A stretch of DNA of 64,000 nt, taken from positions 1 to 64,000 of the forward strand of contig JAAYCX010000090.1 in assembly GCA_012729555.1 (NCBI GenBank), written 5' to 3'. Position numbers and translations under genes: made by a program. The notes beneath the pieces are model-generated. The model had not been told where the DNA came from. It made no database searches and worked only from the letters and a program-made list of their open reading frames with translations. Source of the DNA: Acidobacteriota bacterium. Lineage in GTDB: Bacteria > Acidobacteriota > UBA6911. Shown here piece after piece: positions 32,798-41,380 of the stretch (positions are counted from its first letter, which is position 1; each line of letters opens with the position of its first letter).

Positions 32798-34699
32798 ATG
32801 GCGATCAAACAGCTAACCGAACAGCAGGTCAGGGAGTGGACGCTCGAGCAGAAGGACCGGTGGTGGCTGGAAAACGTCTGGAGGGGCGACATGCCCCAGT
32901 TGACGCTCCGTTCCGCCCTGTTCGGCATGATCATCGGCGGGATCCTTTCGCTGACCAACCTCTACGTGGGGGCCAAGACCGGCTGGACCCTCGGGGTCGG
33001 GATCACGTCCGTCATCCTCGCCTTCGCCTTCTTCAAGCTCGCCGTCGCGCTCCGGCTGGGGAGGGAGTTCACGGTCCTCGAGAACAACTGCATGCAGTCG
33101 ATCGCCACCGCCGCCGGGTATATGACGGCGCCGATGATCTCGAGCCTGGCCGCCTACATGATGATCACCGGCCGGGTCCTCCCGATGCCCCTGATCTACG
33201 CGTGGCTCTTCCTCGTCGGGGTGCTGGGGGTCCTGTTCGCCTTCCCCCTGAAAAAGCGCTTCATCAACGAGGAGCAGCACCCCTTCCCCGAGGGGAAGGC
33301 GGCCGGGGTGGTCATGGACGCGCTCCATTCCGGGGACGCCAAGGACGGCGTTTTCAAGGCCCTCATTCTGACCGTGGCCGGAGCCTCCTCAGCCCTCCTC
33401 AAGGTCATGCAGAGCGAGCCGATCATGTCCAGGATGAGGGTCCCCTTCCATATTCCCGAATTCCTCGACGGCTGGCTCTACCGGTTCTGGCCGGTAAAGC
33501 TCGGCGGGATCGAACTCCGGGAGCTGAGCGTGCGCCCCGACACCGACTTCGTCATGATGGCGGCCGGCGGCCTCATGGGAATCCGCACCGGGGTCTCCCT
33601 CATGGCGGGCGCCGTCATCAATTACCTCCTCCTCGCCCCCTGGATGATCCACCGGGGGGACATCACCGGCAGCGCGGTCGACGGCGTCGTCCATTACGGG
33701 TTTTCCCGGATAACCCTGTGGGCCCTCTGGGGCGGGGTCGCGATCATGACGACGGCCTCCCTGTGCGCCTTCTTCGCCCGGCCGCGCATCATCCTCGACG
33801 CGTTCAAGGCGCTCCGGAGGAAGCGAAACCCGGGCCAAGGCGATATCCTGAAGGGGATCGAGCTCCCCCTCTGGCTCTCCTTCGTCGGCGTGCCCGTCGT
33901 CGGGGCGCTGCTGATCTGGCTGTCCCACCTCTATTTCGGCGTCGGCATCCTCATGGGCGTCCTCGCCATCCCCCTGGTCTTCGTCTTCATCCTCATCGCC
34001 GCCCACTCCACCGCCCTGACCTCCATCACCCCGACCGGCGCGCTGGGGAAACTGACGCAGCTCACCTTCGGGGCGCTGGCCCCCGGCAACATCACCACCA
34101 ACGTCATGACCGCGGCCATCACGGGCGAAGCCGCCAGCAACGCCTCCAACCTCCTCATGGACATCAAGCCGGGGTACATGCTGGGCGCCAAGCCGCGGCA
34201 GCAGGCGATCGGCCACGTCCTCGGCATCCTGGCCGGAGCCCTGGTGGCCGTGCCCGTCTTCTACTTCGTCTTCCTGCGGGGGAACCCCGCAGGGCTGGTG
34301 AGCGAGCAGTACCCCATGCCGGCGGCCATCATGTGGAAGGCGGTGGCCGAAGTCCTGACCACCGGGCTCGAGAACCTGAGCCTGTCCGCCCGCTGGACCG
34401 CCCTCGCCGGGGCCCTCCTGGGAATCGCACTGGAGCTCGTCCGCATCCGGACCCGGGGCAGGTTCTGGCTGTCGGGCGTCGGCATCGGCCTCGCCTTCGT
34501 GATCCCGTTCAACACCTGTTTCGCGATGTTTCTCGGTTCCTTCATCTTCTGGGCCTCCGGCCGAGTCCTGACAAACCCCGCGCGGCTGTCCTACCGGGTG
34601 ATGGTGCGGAACCTCGAACCGGTCTGCGCCGGCGTCATCGCCGGGGGCGCGATCACGGGCATCCTCATCATTGTGCTGGAAACCTTCGTGTTCGCGTGA
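32798..34699 (+). CDS. OPT family oligopeptide transporter
   Basis: 633 residues with about 14-16 membrane segments. Family features: LFGMIIGGILSLTNLYVGAK then TGWTLGVGITSVIL, the ENNCMQSIATAAGYM segment, NEEQHPFPEGKAAGVVMDAL and AITGEAASNASNLLMDIKPG. OPT transporters import oligopeptides or metal-chelate complexes with protons. ATG 32798 has GGGGAG 7 nt upstream. The gene is monocistronic, divergent from the cytochrome, and followed by a nested inverted repeat (34748-34814). The substrate cannot be told from sequence; a POT peptide transporter elsewhere (49799-51646) also suggests peptide use. Confidence 0.92.
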   Translation: MAIKQLTEQQVREWTLEQKDRWWLENVWRGDMPQLTLRSALFGMIIGGILSLTNLYVGAKTGWTLGVGITSVILAFAFFKLAVALRLGREFTVLENNCMQSIATAAGYMTAPMISSLAAYMMITGRVLPMPLIYAWLFLVGVLGVLFAFPLKKRFINEEQHPFPEGKAAGVVMDALHSGDAKDGVFKALILTVAGASSALLKVMQSEPIMSRMRVPFHIPEFLDGWLYRFWPVKLGGIELRELSVRPDTDFVMMAAGGLMGIRTGVSLMAGAVINYLLLAPWMIHRGDITGSAVDGVVHYGFSRITLWALWGGVAIMTTASLCAFFARPRIILDAFKALRRKRNPGQGDILKGIELPLWLSFVGVPVVGALLIWLSHLYFGVGILMGVLAIPLVFVFILIAAHSTALTSITPTGALGKLTQLTFGALAPGNITTNVMTAAITGEAASNASNLLMDIKPGYMLGAKPRQQAIGHVLGILAGALVAVPVFYFVFLRGNPAGLVSEQYPMPAAIMWKAVAEVLTTGLENLSLSARWTALAGALLGIALELVRIRTRGRFWLSGVGIGLAFVIPFNTCFAMFLGSFIFWASGRVLTNPARLSYRVMVRNLEPVCAGVIAGGAITGILIIVLETFVFA

Positions 34700-34747
34700 C
34701 GGTCGGCAGCGGGACAAAATTCACTTTTGAAACGGCACGACCTAGTG

Positions 34748-34814
34748 TCTAATAGGCGATCGGGACGGGAGGGGGCCGGATCGGCAATCCGGCCCCGGCG
34801 GGCCGGCTATTAGA
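34748..34814. repeat. Nested inverted repeat between the OPT and hydrogenase genes
   Basis: An outer perfect 8-bp arm TCTAATAG (34748-34755) / CTATTAGA (34807-34814) encloses an inner perfect 10-bp arm GGGGCCGGAT (34772-34781) / ATCCGGCCCC (34787-34796) with a 5-nt loop. The inner hairpin could terminate OPT transcription. The AT-rich outer arm sits outside a GC-rich core, which is not typical of a simple terminator. Confidence 0.6.
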
Positions 34815-34942
34815 TGGGTGCGCCGGCATTGCGGACAATGTATACTGAAGTTTTGCCCGTTTCCCGCCGAGTGAGATCCGGGCTGCGCCGGACGCGAGGG
34901 GCCTGACGACAATAGGTTTGGAAAAGGGAGAGAGGACCGCTG

Positions 34943-35989
34943 ATGAGTTATTACCTGGCAACCCAAAAAGAGATCGTGGACTGGATAAAACGGCTGGCGG
35001 CCGAAAACCCGCTCTATTTCCCGGAAAAACACGGGGCGGCGAGCTACCGGTTCACCCGGGTCGGACCCGGTTCCGATATCCAGTTCGACCACTACACCCC
35101 GACCGTGGTGCCTCCGGTCAAACTCCTGGTCCCGGCCAGGGAGGAACTGCTCCATTTCCGGACGGACGCCGACGGGAAGACCGAGGTGCGGCCGTCGCTC
35201 GACACCTCCTTCCGTATCATCGCCGGAGTCAGGAGCTGCGACCTCAAGGGGATCTTCCTGATGGACCTCTTCTTCAAGGAAGGGGTGCCCGACGCCTACT
35301 ACCTGGCGCGGCGCGAGAACACGGCCGTCATCGGCTACGCCTGCAACACCCCCTGCGACGAACGCGCCTTCTGCGCCGCCGTCGACTCCCTGGACCACAC
35401 CGAGGGGGCGGATGTCTACATCACCCCCGTCAAGGGGGGGGACCTCCTGGTGGAGGTCAAGACCAGGCTGGGTGAAACCCTTACGGCCGGCGTGGACTGG
35501 AAACCGTGCGAGGACGGGGCGGCCCGTCGGATCGGGGCGGTGACGGCGAGGCCGGAACCGTTCGGCCGGACCTTCCCCGCGGCCCTGCCCGAAATCTACA
35601 AGATCGTGGAAAAGAACTACGAGAGCCCGGTGTGGGACAAGCACGTAAAGCGCTGCTTCTCCTGCGGCACCTGCAACCTGGTCTGCCCCACCTGCTACTG
35701 CTTCGACGTGGCCGACGACCTGCACCTCGACGTGGCCTCCGGCAACCGCACCCGGTCGTGGGACGCTTGCATGCTCCCCCACTTCGCCGAGGTGGGCGGC
35801 GGGCACAATTTCCGGCCGGAACCGGCCGCGCGCCAGCGCCACCGGGTCAACCGCAAATTCGCCTACCTCCCCGAGAAGTACGAACGCGGCGCGGCCTGCG
35901 TGGGATGCGGAAGGTGCGGCCGCCAGTGCACCTCTCATATCGACATTTTTGATATTGTCACCGACCTGATCCAGGAAGGAGCTCGCTGA
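34943..35989 (+). CDS. hydB: Group 3b [NiFe] hydrogenase beta subunit (two [4Fe-4S])
   Basis: 348 residues. The C-terminal third carries two [4Fe-4S] motifs, RCFSCGTCNLVCPTCYC (near 233) and ACVGCGRCGRQC (near 317). The N-terminal part (PTVVPPVKLLVPAREELL, VRSCDLKGIFLMDLFF) is the typical extension of sulfhydrogenase beta subunits, which link the flavin subunit to the hydrogenase core. It is the first gene of hydBGDA, the order known from archaeal and bacterial NAD(P)-linked hydrogenase I. Stop and next start overlap (TGATG). Purine-rich GAGAGGA lies upstream of ATG 34943. Confidence 0.9.
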   Translation: MSYYLATQKEIVDWIKRLAAENPLYFPEKHGAASYRFTRVGPGSDIQFDHYTPTVVPPVKLLVPAREELLHFRTDADGKTEVRPSLDTSFRIIAGVRSCDLKGIFLMDLFFKEGVPDAYYLARRENTAVIGYACNTPCDERAFCAAVDSLDHTEGADVYITPVKGGDLLVEVKTRLGETLTAGVDWKPCEDGAARRIGAVTARPEPFGRTFPAALPEIYKIVEKNYESPVWDKHVKRCFSCGTCNLVCPTCYCFDVADDLHLDVASGNRTRSWDACMLPHFAEVGGGHNFRPEPAARQRHRVNRKFAYLPEKYERGAACVGCGRCGRQCTSHIDIFDIVTDLIQEGAR

Positions 35990-36837
35990 TGAAGACGGGT
36001 ACCGAATATTACCACCAGCTCGCCCGGGACACTTTCATGCCCCAACCGGGCAGGATTGTCGAAATCGCCGATATGACCGCCAAGGACCGGTATTTCCGCG
36101 TCGAACTGGAAAAGCCGCTGGGCCATCACCCCGGACAGTTTGTCATGGTCTCCGTCATGGGGGTGGGGGAAGCGCCGATCTCGATAAGCAACGGCCCCGG
36201 CAAGGACAATACGCTGGAAATGGTCGTCCGCCGGATCGGGCGCCTGACCCAGGTGCTCCACGATCTGAAGGTGGGCGATACGCTCGGGATCCGCGGCCCC
36301 TACGGTTCCGGGTTCGACCTCGGGAATTTCTACGGCAGCGACGTCCTTTTCGTGGCCGGCGGGCTCGGCCTGGTGCCGCTCCGCTCCCTGATCACCCCCG
36401 TCGTCGCCGAGGCGGACCGTTTCGGGAAGATCACCCTGATTTCGGGGTGCCGGAACCCCTCCGAGGAGCTCTACCGCGACCAGCTCGACGAATGGACCGA
36501 CGCCGGCATCGAAGTGATCCGGCTCGTGGACGGCACGGAAAACATGCCCTGGAAATTCGGCGTGGGCCTGGTCACCGAACCGATCCCCAAGCTCAGGCTC
36601 GACCCGGAGAAAACCGTCGCCGCCCTGTGCGGCCCCCCGGTCATGTACAAGTTCGTCATCACCGCCCTGGGCGCCCGTAACGTGAGCTACGACCACATAT
36701 ACGTCGATCTCGAACGGCGCATGAAATGCGGCGTGGGCAAATGCGGACACTGCCAAATCAACAAAATATATTGCTGTCAGGACGGACCGGTGTTCCGTTT
36801 TTCCGATCTGGCTCTCTTACCGGAGGCGCTCTTATGA
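35989..36837 (+). CDS. hydG: Group 3b hydrogenase gamma subunit, FAD/NAD(P)-binding
   Basis: 282 residues of the ferredoxin-reductase fold. FAD site: HHPGQFVMVSVMGVGEAPIS then ISNGPG. Nucleotide site: VLFVAGGLGLVPLRSLITPV. A C-terminal [2Fe-2S] site, MKCGVGKCGHCQINKIYCC, completes the family pattern. It passes electrons between the hydrogenase iron-sulfur chain and NAD(P)H. It overlaps both neighbours by a few bases (TGATG before, ATGA after), so the operon is translationally coupled. Confidence 0.92.
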   Translation: MKTGTEYYHQLARDTFMPQPGRIVEIADMTAKDRYFRVELEKPLGHHPGQFVMVSVMGVGEAPISISNGPGKDNTLEMVVRRIGRLTQVLHDLKVGDTLGIRGPYGSGFDLGNFYGSDVLFVAGGLGLVPLRSLITPVVAEADRFGKITLISGCRNPSEELYRDQLDEWTDAGIEVIRLVDGTENMPWKFGVGLVTEPIPKLRLDPEKTVAALCGPPVMYKFVITALGARNVSYDHIYVDLERRMKCGVGKCGHCQINKIYCCQDGPVFRFSDLALLPEALL

Positions 36838-37610
36838 AACCCAAGATAGCATTCTTCGATTTTGCCAGCTGTGAAGGATGCCAGCTGGCCATCCTCAACT
36901 GCGAGGACATCCTCCTCGACATCCTGAACCTGGTCGAGCTCGTGGAGTTCCGCGAGGCGCTTTCCGAGACCGCCCCCCGCTACGACGTGGCCTTCATCGA
37001 GGGGAGCATTCACCGGGACGAGGATATCGAGAGGCTGCGCAACATCCGCGCCCGCGCCACCTACCTGGTGGCCCTCGGCGCCTGCGCCTGCAACGGGAAC
37101 GTCCAGGCCCGCTCCAACTTCGTGGCCCCCGCCGTCAATTACGGGGAGGTCTACGGCGACGAAGCCCGCAACCGCGTCCAGGTCGATCCCGATCACTGGG
37201 GGCTCTGGTCCCACACCCGGGTCCGGCCGCTCGACGCCGTCGTCAAGGTGGACGCCTACCTGCGCGGCTGCCCCGTGGTGCCACGGGAATTTCTCCACCT
37301 CGTGAAATCGCTGCTGCAGGGGACCCAGCCCTTCTTCCCGCCCAACGCCGTCTGCGTGGACTGCAAGATGAACGAGAACGAATGTGTGCTCGAACGCGGG
37401 CTGACCTGCATGGGGCCAGTGACCTGGGGGGGGTGCGACAGCATCTGCGTCAACAAGGGCTACGTCTGCGACGGCTGCCGGGGTTCGCTCCCCCACGCCA
37501 ACGTCGAGGCCCATATCGAACTGATGCGCGAACACAAGATCGACGACAGGGATATCCGGAGCCGATACCGGCTCTTCATGGGTGCCGAACCGATTGGCAG
37601 GGGAGTCTGA
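36834..37610 (+). CDS. hydD: Group 3b [NiFe] hydrogenase small (delta) subunit
   Basis: 258 residues. The proximal cluster begins at FASCEGCQLAILNCEDILL; further ligands lie in LVALGACACNGNVQ, LRGCPVVPRE and the Cys-rich stretch VCVDCKMNENECVLERGLTC, then GGCDSICVN and CDGCRG. This set fits the small subunit of cytoplasmic group 3 hydrogenases, without the Tat signal of membrane-bound types. ATG 36834 overlaps the hydG stop (ATGA), and the gene ends 2 bp before the large-subunit start. Confidence 0.92.
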   Translation: MKPKIAFFDFASCEGCQLAILNCEDILLDILNLVELVEFREALSETAPRYDVAFIEGSIHRDEDIERLRNIRARATYLVALGACACNGNVQARSNFVAPAVNYGEVYGDEARNRVQVDPDHWGLWSHTRVRPLDAVVKVDAYLRGCPVVPREFLHLVKSLLQGTQPFFPPNAVCVDCKMNENECVLERGLTCMGPVTWGGCDSICVNKGYVCDGCRGSLPHANVEAHIELMREHKIDDRDIRSRYRLFMGAEPIGRGV

Positions 37611-37612
37611 TC

Positions 37613-38920
37613 ATGGATTTGAGACAGAAAACGTACAACATCGACGTCAAGCATGTCACCCGGGTGGAAGGACACGGACGCATCATCGTCAGCACCGGCG
37701 AAGGGGCGGTCAAGGAGGTCAAGCTTTCCATCACGGAAGCCAACCGGTTCTTCGAGAGCTTCGTCAAGGGGATGCGCCCGGCCGAAATCCCCTGGATCGT
37801 GAGCCGCATCTGCGGCATTTGCTGCGTGGGGCACCAGATGACGGCCACGAAGGCGGTCGAGGCTGCCATGGGGATCCAGGTGAGCCCGCAGACGGTCCTG
37901 CTCCGCAAGCTGCTGACCGAATCGCAGTTTCTGCAGAGCCACGTCCTGCACGTCTACTTCCTGGCCGTACCCGACTTCCTGGGGGTCAAGAGCGTCCTGC
38001 CGCTGGCCAGGACCCACCCGGAGGTGGTCAAGCGCGCGCTCCGGCTCAAGAAGCTGGCGAACGACTACACCAGCGTCTTCGGCGGTCGGACGCTCCATCC
38101 CATGGCCAACACCCTCAAGGGGTGGCGCAAGCTGCCTTCCCTGGACGAGATCGCGGCTCTCCGGAAGCGGGTGGAGGACGCGATCCCCGACATCCAGGAG
38201 ACCCTGAAGGTGGCCAAAACCCTCAAGATCCCCCCCTACGAGCGGGAGACCGAGTACGTGTCGCTGAAGCACCCCGACGAATACGCCCTGTACGACGGCG
38301 ACGTCTACAGTTCCGACACGAAATCGAGCGTCCCCGTGGACCGGTATCTCGAGGTCACCAACGAGTTCACCGTGGCGCACTCGACCACCAAGTGGTCGAA
38401 GTGGCACCGGGAGTCGTACTTCGTCGGCGCCCTGGCCCGGGTGAACAACAACTTCGACCAGCTCGTGCCGGAGGCCAAACAGGCGGCCGAGGACCTGGGG
38501 CTGCGCGTTCCCTGTTACAACCCCTACATGAACAACGTGGCCCAGATCGTGGAGGTCGTGCACTGCGCCTACAACAGCGCGCGGATGCTCGACGAGGTGC
38601 TGGGCTCGGGCCTCAAGGAGGAGGACGTCTCCTACGAAGTCAAGGCCGGGCGCGGCGTCGCGTCCTGCGAGGTCCCGCGGGGGATCCTGTTCCACGACTA
38701 CACCTTCGACGAGAACGGCCGCTGCGTCGCCGGAAACGCCGTCATCCCCACCAGCCAGAACATCAACAACGTCGAGCAGGACATGAAGGCCTTCGTCCCG
38801 CGGATGCTCCCCTCGATGTCGAAGGAGGAGCTGACACTCCACATGGAGATGCTCCTGCGGGCCTACGACCCCTGCATCTCCTGTTCGGTCCACATGCTGG
38901 ATGTCGAATTTGTCGATTAG
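37613..38920 (+). CDS. hydA: Group 3b [NiFe] hydrogenase large (alpha) subunit
   Basis: 435 residues. The four Ni-binding cysteines are intact: SRICGICCVGH (L1, near 64) and DPCISCSVH (L2, near 419). The protein ends eight residues after the L2 histidine (MLDVEFVD), short as in this group and a plausible substrate for the maturation protease encoded next. It oxidises H2 or reduces protons, with NAD(P)H as partner through hydG. GGGGAG lies 7 nt before ATG 37613. With hydB, hydG and hydD it forms a complete four-subunit complex. No Sec replaces a ligand Cys. Confidence 0.95.
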   Translation: MDLRQKTYNIDVKHVTRVEGHGRIIVSTGEGAVKEVKLSITEANRFFESFVKGMRPAEIPWIVSRICGICCVGHQMTATKAVEAAMGIQVSPQTVLLRKLLTESQFLQSHVLHVYFLAVPDFLGVKSVLPLARTHPEVVKRALRLKKLANDYTSVFGGRTLHPMANTLKGWRKLPSLDEIAALRKRVEDAIPDIQETLKVAKTLKIPPYERETEYVSLKHPDEYALYDGDVYSSDTKSSVPVDRYLEVTNEFTVAHSTTKWSKWHRESYFVGALARVNNNFDQLVPEAKQAAEDLGLRVPCYNPYMNNVAQIVEVVHCAYNSARMLDEVLGSGLKEEDVSYEVKAGRGVASCEVPRGILFHDYTFDENGRCVAGNAVIPTSQNINNVEQDMKAFVPRMLPSMSKEELTLHMEMLLRAYDPCISCSVHMLDVEFVD

Positions 38921-39419
38921 TCCGGCCGTGCCGGATGCGGGTGCCGGGCCCCCGATCGTGGGGCTCGGCACCCGCCACAGCGGCGACGACGAGATCGGTC
39001 TCGCCCTGGTTTCGGCCCTTTCCCGCTCCCCCGGTTTCCACCCGCGCTGCGTCCTGCTCGAAAGCGCCGACGCCGCCACGGTAGCCACAATGCTGCTCGA
39101 ATGGGACCGGGCCGTCGTGCTGGTGGACGCCGCCGACATGCGCCTCGCGCCGGGTGAAAGCCGTTGCTTTTCCGACCACGAGGCCTCCGTACTCATCAGG
39201 ACGAGTTCCGTCTCCACCCATGGCCTGGGCCTGGCCGAAGGGCTGGGAATCGCCCGCGCCCTCGGTTTCGATCACCCGGTGCGCATTTTCGGGGTGCAGC
39301 CCTTCGACCTCTCCCCCGGCCGCGGCCTCTCCCGCGTGATGGAGGACCGCTTCCCGCTCCTGCTCGAGGCGCTCCGCCGGGAGTGCGCCCCCGATCCGCT
39401 TTTCCAGGAACCCGAGTGA
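38901..39419 (+). CDS. Hydrogenase maturation protease (HycI/HyaD family)
   Basis: 172 residues. Family motifs: VGLGTRHSGDDEIGLALV (GxGN-like start with the metal-binding acidic residue) and AVVLVDAADMRLAPGE with the second acidic ligand; a His in STHGLGLAEGLG is the likely third. It cleaves the C-terminal tail of the large subunit after Ni insertion. It overlaps the end of hydA by 20 nt, though an internal start is possible. The N-terminal 15 residues are low-complexity and may not be translated. Genes for hypABCDEF are not in the window. Confidence 0.85.
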   Translation: MSNLSISPAVPDAGAGPPIVGLGTRHSGDDEIGLALVSALSRSPGFHPRCVLLESADAATVATMLLEWDRAVVLVDAADMRLAPGESRCFSDHEASVLIRTSSVSTHGLGLAEGLGIARALGFDHPVRIFGVQPFDLSPGRGLSRVMEDRFPLLLEALRRECAPDPLFQEPE

Positions 39420-39448
39420 GGCCGCCGGAGACCGTCCGCCGGCGGGAG

Positions 39449-39477
39449 TTGTCGTCCGTCATTCGCCGTCTTATGAT
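39449..39477 (+). promoter_or_regulatory. Sigma-70-like promoter for the histidine kinase gene
   Basis: TTGTCG (39449-39454) and TATGAT (39472-39477) with a 17-nt spacer, in the 93-bp gap before GTG 39513. It suggests that the two-component pair can be expressed apart from the hydrogenase operon. Confidence 0.55.
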
Positions 39478-39512
39478 ACGCTGGCGCCGCAATCGTTGAA
39501 ACAGGGGGGCAT

Positions 39513-40955
39513 GTGGAAGAGGGGAAAAAGCATTCTTTCTTTTACGACTGGGGTTCGGTGACCACCTACGCCTCCGACCTCCGGTCCCAGGAGATGGTGG
39601 CCCGCGCCCGGTGGTTCCTCAAAATGCGCTGGTACGCCATCCTGGCCTGCGCGGCCGGGGCGCTGGTGGCGCTCCTGGACAAGGCGCCGGCCGACCTCGA
39701 CCCCGCCGCCTTCCTCGTCGTGGTGGCTTTCCTGTCGGCCACCAACCTGGCCTACACCCTCATCGGGCGCAACCTCTTCGGTAACAAGGGGCGGGAACGG
39801 GAGCTGCAGATGCTCCTGGCCGCCGAGATGATGGCCGATTTCACCGCCCTCAGCTACCTCAACTACGTCCTGGGGAGCATCGAGACTCCGATGGCGGCCC
39901 TGTTTCTGGCCCACATCATCCTGTCGACCCTCTTCTTCTCCCGCTGGCGCTCCCTCTTGATCACCGTCGCCGCGTGGTTCTACGCCGTCATGCCCCTGGT
40001 CCTGGAATGGGCCGGGGTCCTGCCGGCGCGGACGATCTTCGACGGCGGCTTCAAGGCTCTGGTCAACGGCAGCGCCGAGGTCACCTTCGGGTTCGTCTTC
40101 GCCACCGCCGGGGTGTTCCTCTTCTGCTGGGACATCGTCGGCGAGATCACCACCAGCCTGAAGATGCGGGAACACCAGCTCGAGGACGCGCACCGGATGC
40201 TGATCCGGCTGGACAAGGAAAAGACCCAGGCCACCCTGATGGCCACGCACGAACTGAAGGCCCCCTTCGCCGTCATCAAGAGCTTCGTCTACACCCTGAG
40301 GGACGGCTACTGCGGCCCCCTCCCCGAAAAGGCACAGGAGGTGGTGCAGCGGATCGGCGAGCGCTGCGACCAGCTGACCACGCGGATCACCGACATCATC
40401 CACCTCAGCAACCTCCGCACCCTGGTGGTGCAGGAGATGCACATGACACCCGTCAACATCGTGGACATCGTCGCGGACCAGGCCCGGGAGGGGGCGCTGA
40501 TCGCGAAGACGCGGGGAGTGAGCGTGACCAACCACGCGGAGAACGCGCCTCCGGCCTACATCCTGGGATCGGTGTCGCACCTGCAGTCCCTCTTCTCCAA
40601 CCTCCTCCGCAACGCCGTCTTCTACACGCACAAGGAGACGGGGCGCGTGGACATCTTCGTGAAACCGGAGGGGAGGAAGGTGGCGGTGACGGTGAAGGAC
40701 AACGGGATCGGCATCCCCAGGGAAAACCTGGAAAAGATTTTCAACGACCATTTCCGCAGCAAAAACGCACTCTCCCACTACGCGTACGGCTCAGGCCTGG
40801 GGCTGTCGCTCGTCAAGGAGGTGGTGGTGCTGCACGGGGCCTCCATCGAGGTGGAAAGCACTGTTGGCAGCGGGAGCAGTTTCACGGTAAGATTCGATAT
40901 TATTGACGCGACGGAGGAGAAACCGAATCATGGCTCACATACTGGTAGTCGATGA
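39513..40955 (+). CDS. Membrane sensor histidine kinase
   Basis: 480 residues from GTG 39513. About five to six membrane segments (about 38-205) with little periplasmic sequence form the sensor region, for example WYAILACAAGALVALL and VTFGFVFATAGVFLFCW. The kinase core follows: H box MATHELKAPFAVIKSFVYTL (His near 245), N box SNLLRNAVFYTH, G1 VKDNGIGIPREN and G2 YGSGLGLSLVKEVV. The H box has Ala in place of the first usual Ser of the SHE-type motif but keeps HELK. It overlaps the response regulator gene by 26 nt. The signal is unknown; position after the hydrogenase genes suggests redox or H2 sensing (inference). Confidence 0.9.
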   Translation: MEEGKKHSFFYDWGSVTTYASDLRSQEMVARARWFLKMRWYAILACAAGALVALLDKAPADLDPAAFLVVVAFLSATNLAYTLIGRNLFGNKGRERELQMLLAAEMMADFTALSYLNYVLGSIETPMAALFLAHIILSTLFFSRWRSLLITVAAWFYAVMPLVLEWAGVLPARTIFDGGFKALVNGSAEVTFGFVFATAGVFLFCWDIVGEITTSLKMREHQLEDAHRMLIRLDKEKTQATLMATHELKAPFAVIKSFVYTLRDGYCGPLPEKAQEVVQRIGERCDQLTTRITDIIHLSNLRTLVVQEMHMTPVNIVDIVADQAREGALIAKTRGVSVTNHAENAPPAYILGSVSHLQSLFSNLLRNAVFYTHKETGRVDIFVKPEGRKVAVTVKDNGIGIPRENLEKIFNDHFRSKNALSHYAYGSGLGLSLVKEVVVLHGASIEVESTVGSGSSFTVRFDIIDATEEKPNHGSHTGSR

Positions 40956-41328
40956 CGATTTGGACATTGTGGATAATCTGAAGATGGTTCTCGAAGCCCA
41001 TGGCCACCAAGTCTCCACCAAAACGGACACGGACGCCATCGTGGAAAGCGCGATGGAATTGAACCCGGACCTCATCATCCTGGACATCATCTTCCCGGAG
41101 GACCCGAGCGCCGGATTCGTCGCCGCCCGGGAACTGGAGAAAAGCGAGAAGGTCAAGGACATCCCCGTGCTGCTCCTGAGCGCGGTGAACCAGAGGAGCA
41201 AGATGTCCTTCGGGTTCTCGGAAAACGACATCAGCCGGGACTTCATGCCCGTGGAGGGCTTCCTCGAAAAACCGGTGGAGCCCGCCGCGTTGCTGGCCAA
41301 GGTCGGGGAACTTCTCGAAAGCGTATGA
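40930..41328 (+). CDS. Single-domain response regulator
   Basis: 132 residues, receiver only. All key residues are present: acidic pair in HILVVDDDLDIVDN, phospho-acceptor Asp in LIILDIIFPEDPSAG, Ser in LLLSAVNQRSK and Lys in GFLEKPVEP. There is an insertion of about 10 residues before the Lys (FGFSENDISRDFMPVEG). No output domain, so it acts by binding a partner or in a relay. ATG 40930 has GGAGGA about 10 nt upstream and lies inside the end of the kinase gene. A terminator follows (41342-41372). Confidence 0.9.
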   Translation: MAHILVVDDDLDIVDNLKMVLEAHGHQVSTKTDTDAIVESAMELNPDLIILDIIFPEDPSAGFVAARELEKSEKVKDIPVLLLSAVNQRSKMSFGFSENDISRDFMPVEGFLEKPVEPAALLAKVGELLESV

Positions 41329-41341
41329 ACACCGGGCGCCG

Positions 41342-41372
41342 GCCCGCAGGGCGCGCCCCGTGCCCTGCGGGC
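41342..41372. terminator. Bidirectional terminator hairpin
   Basis: Perfect 11-bp stem GCCCGCAGGGC (41342-41352) / GCCCTGCGGGC (41362-41372) with a 9-nt loop, between convergent genes. Confidence 0.7.
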
Positions 41373-41380
41373 GGCTCCGC

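Noticed and set aside
34829-34846. TTGCGG and TATACT as a promoter for hydB
   Set aside because: They are only 6 nt apart; no -35 exists at the right distance from TATACT.
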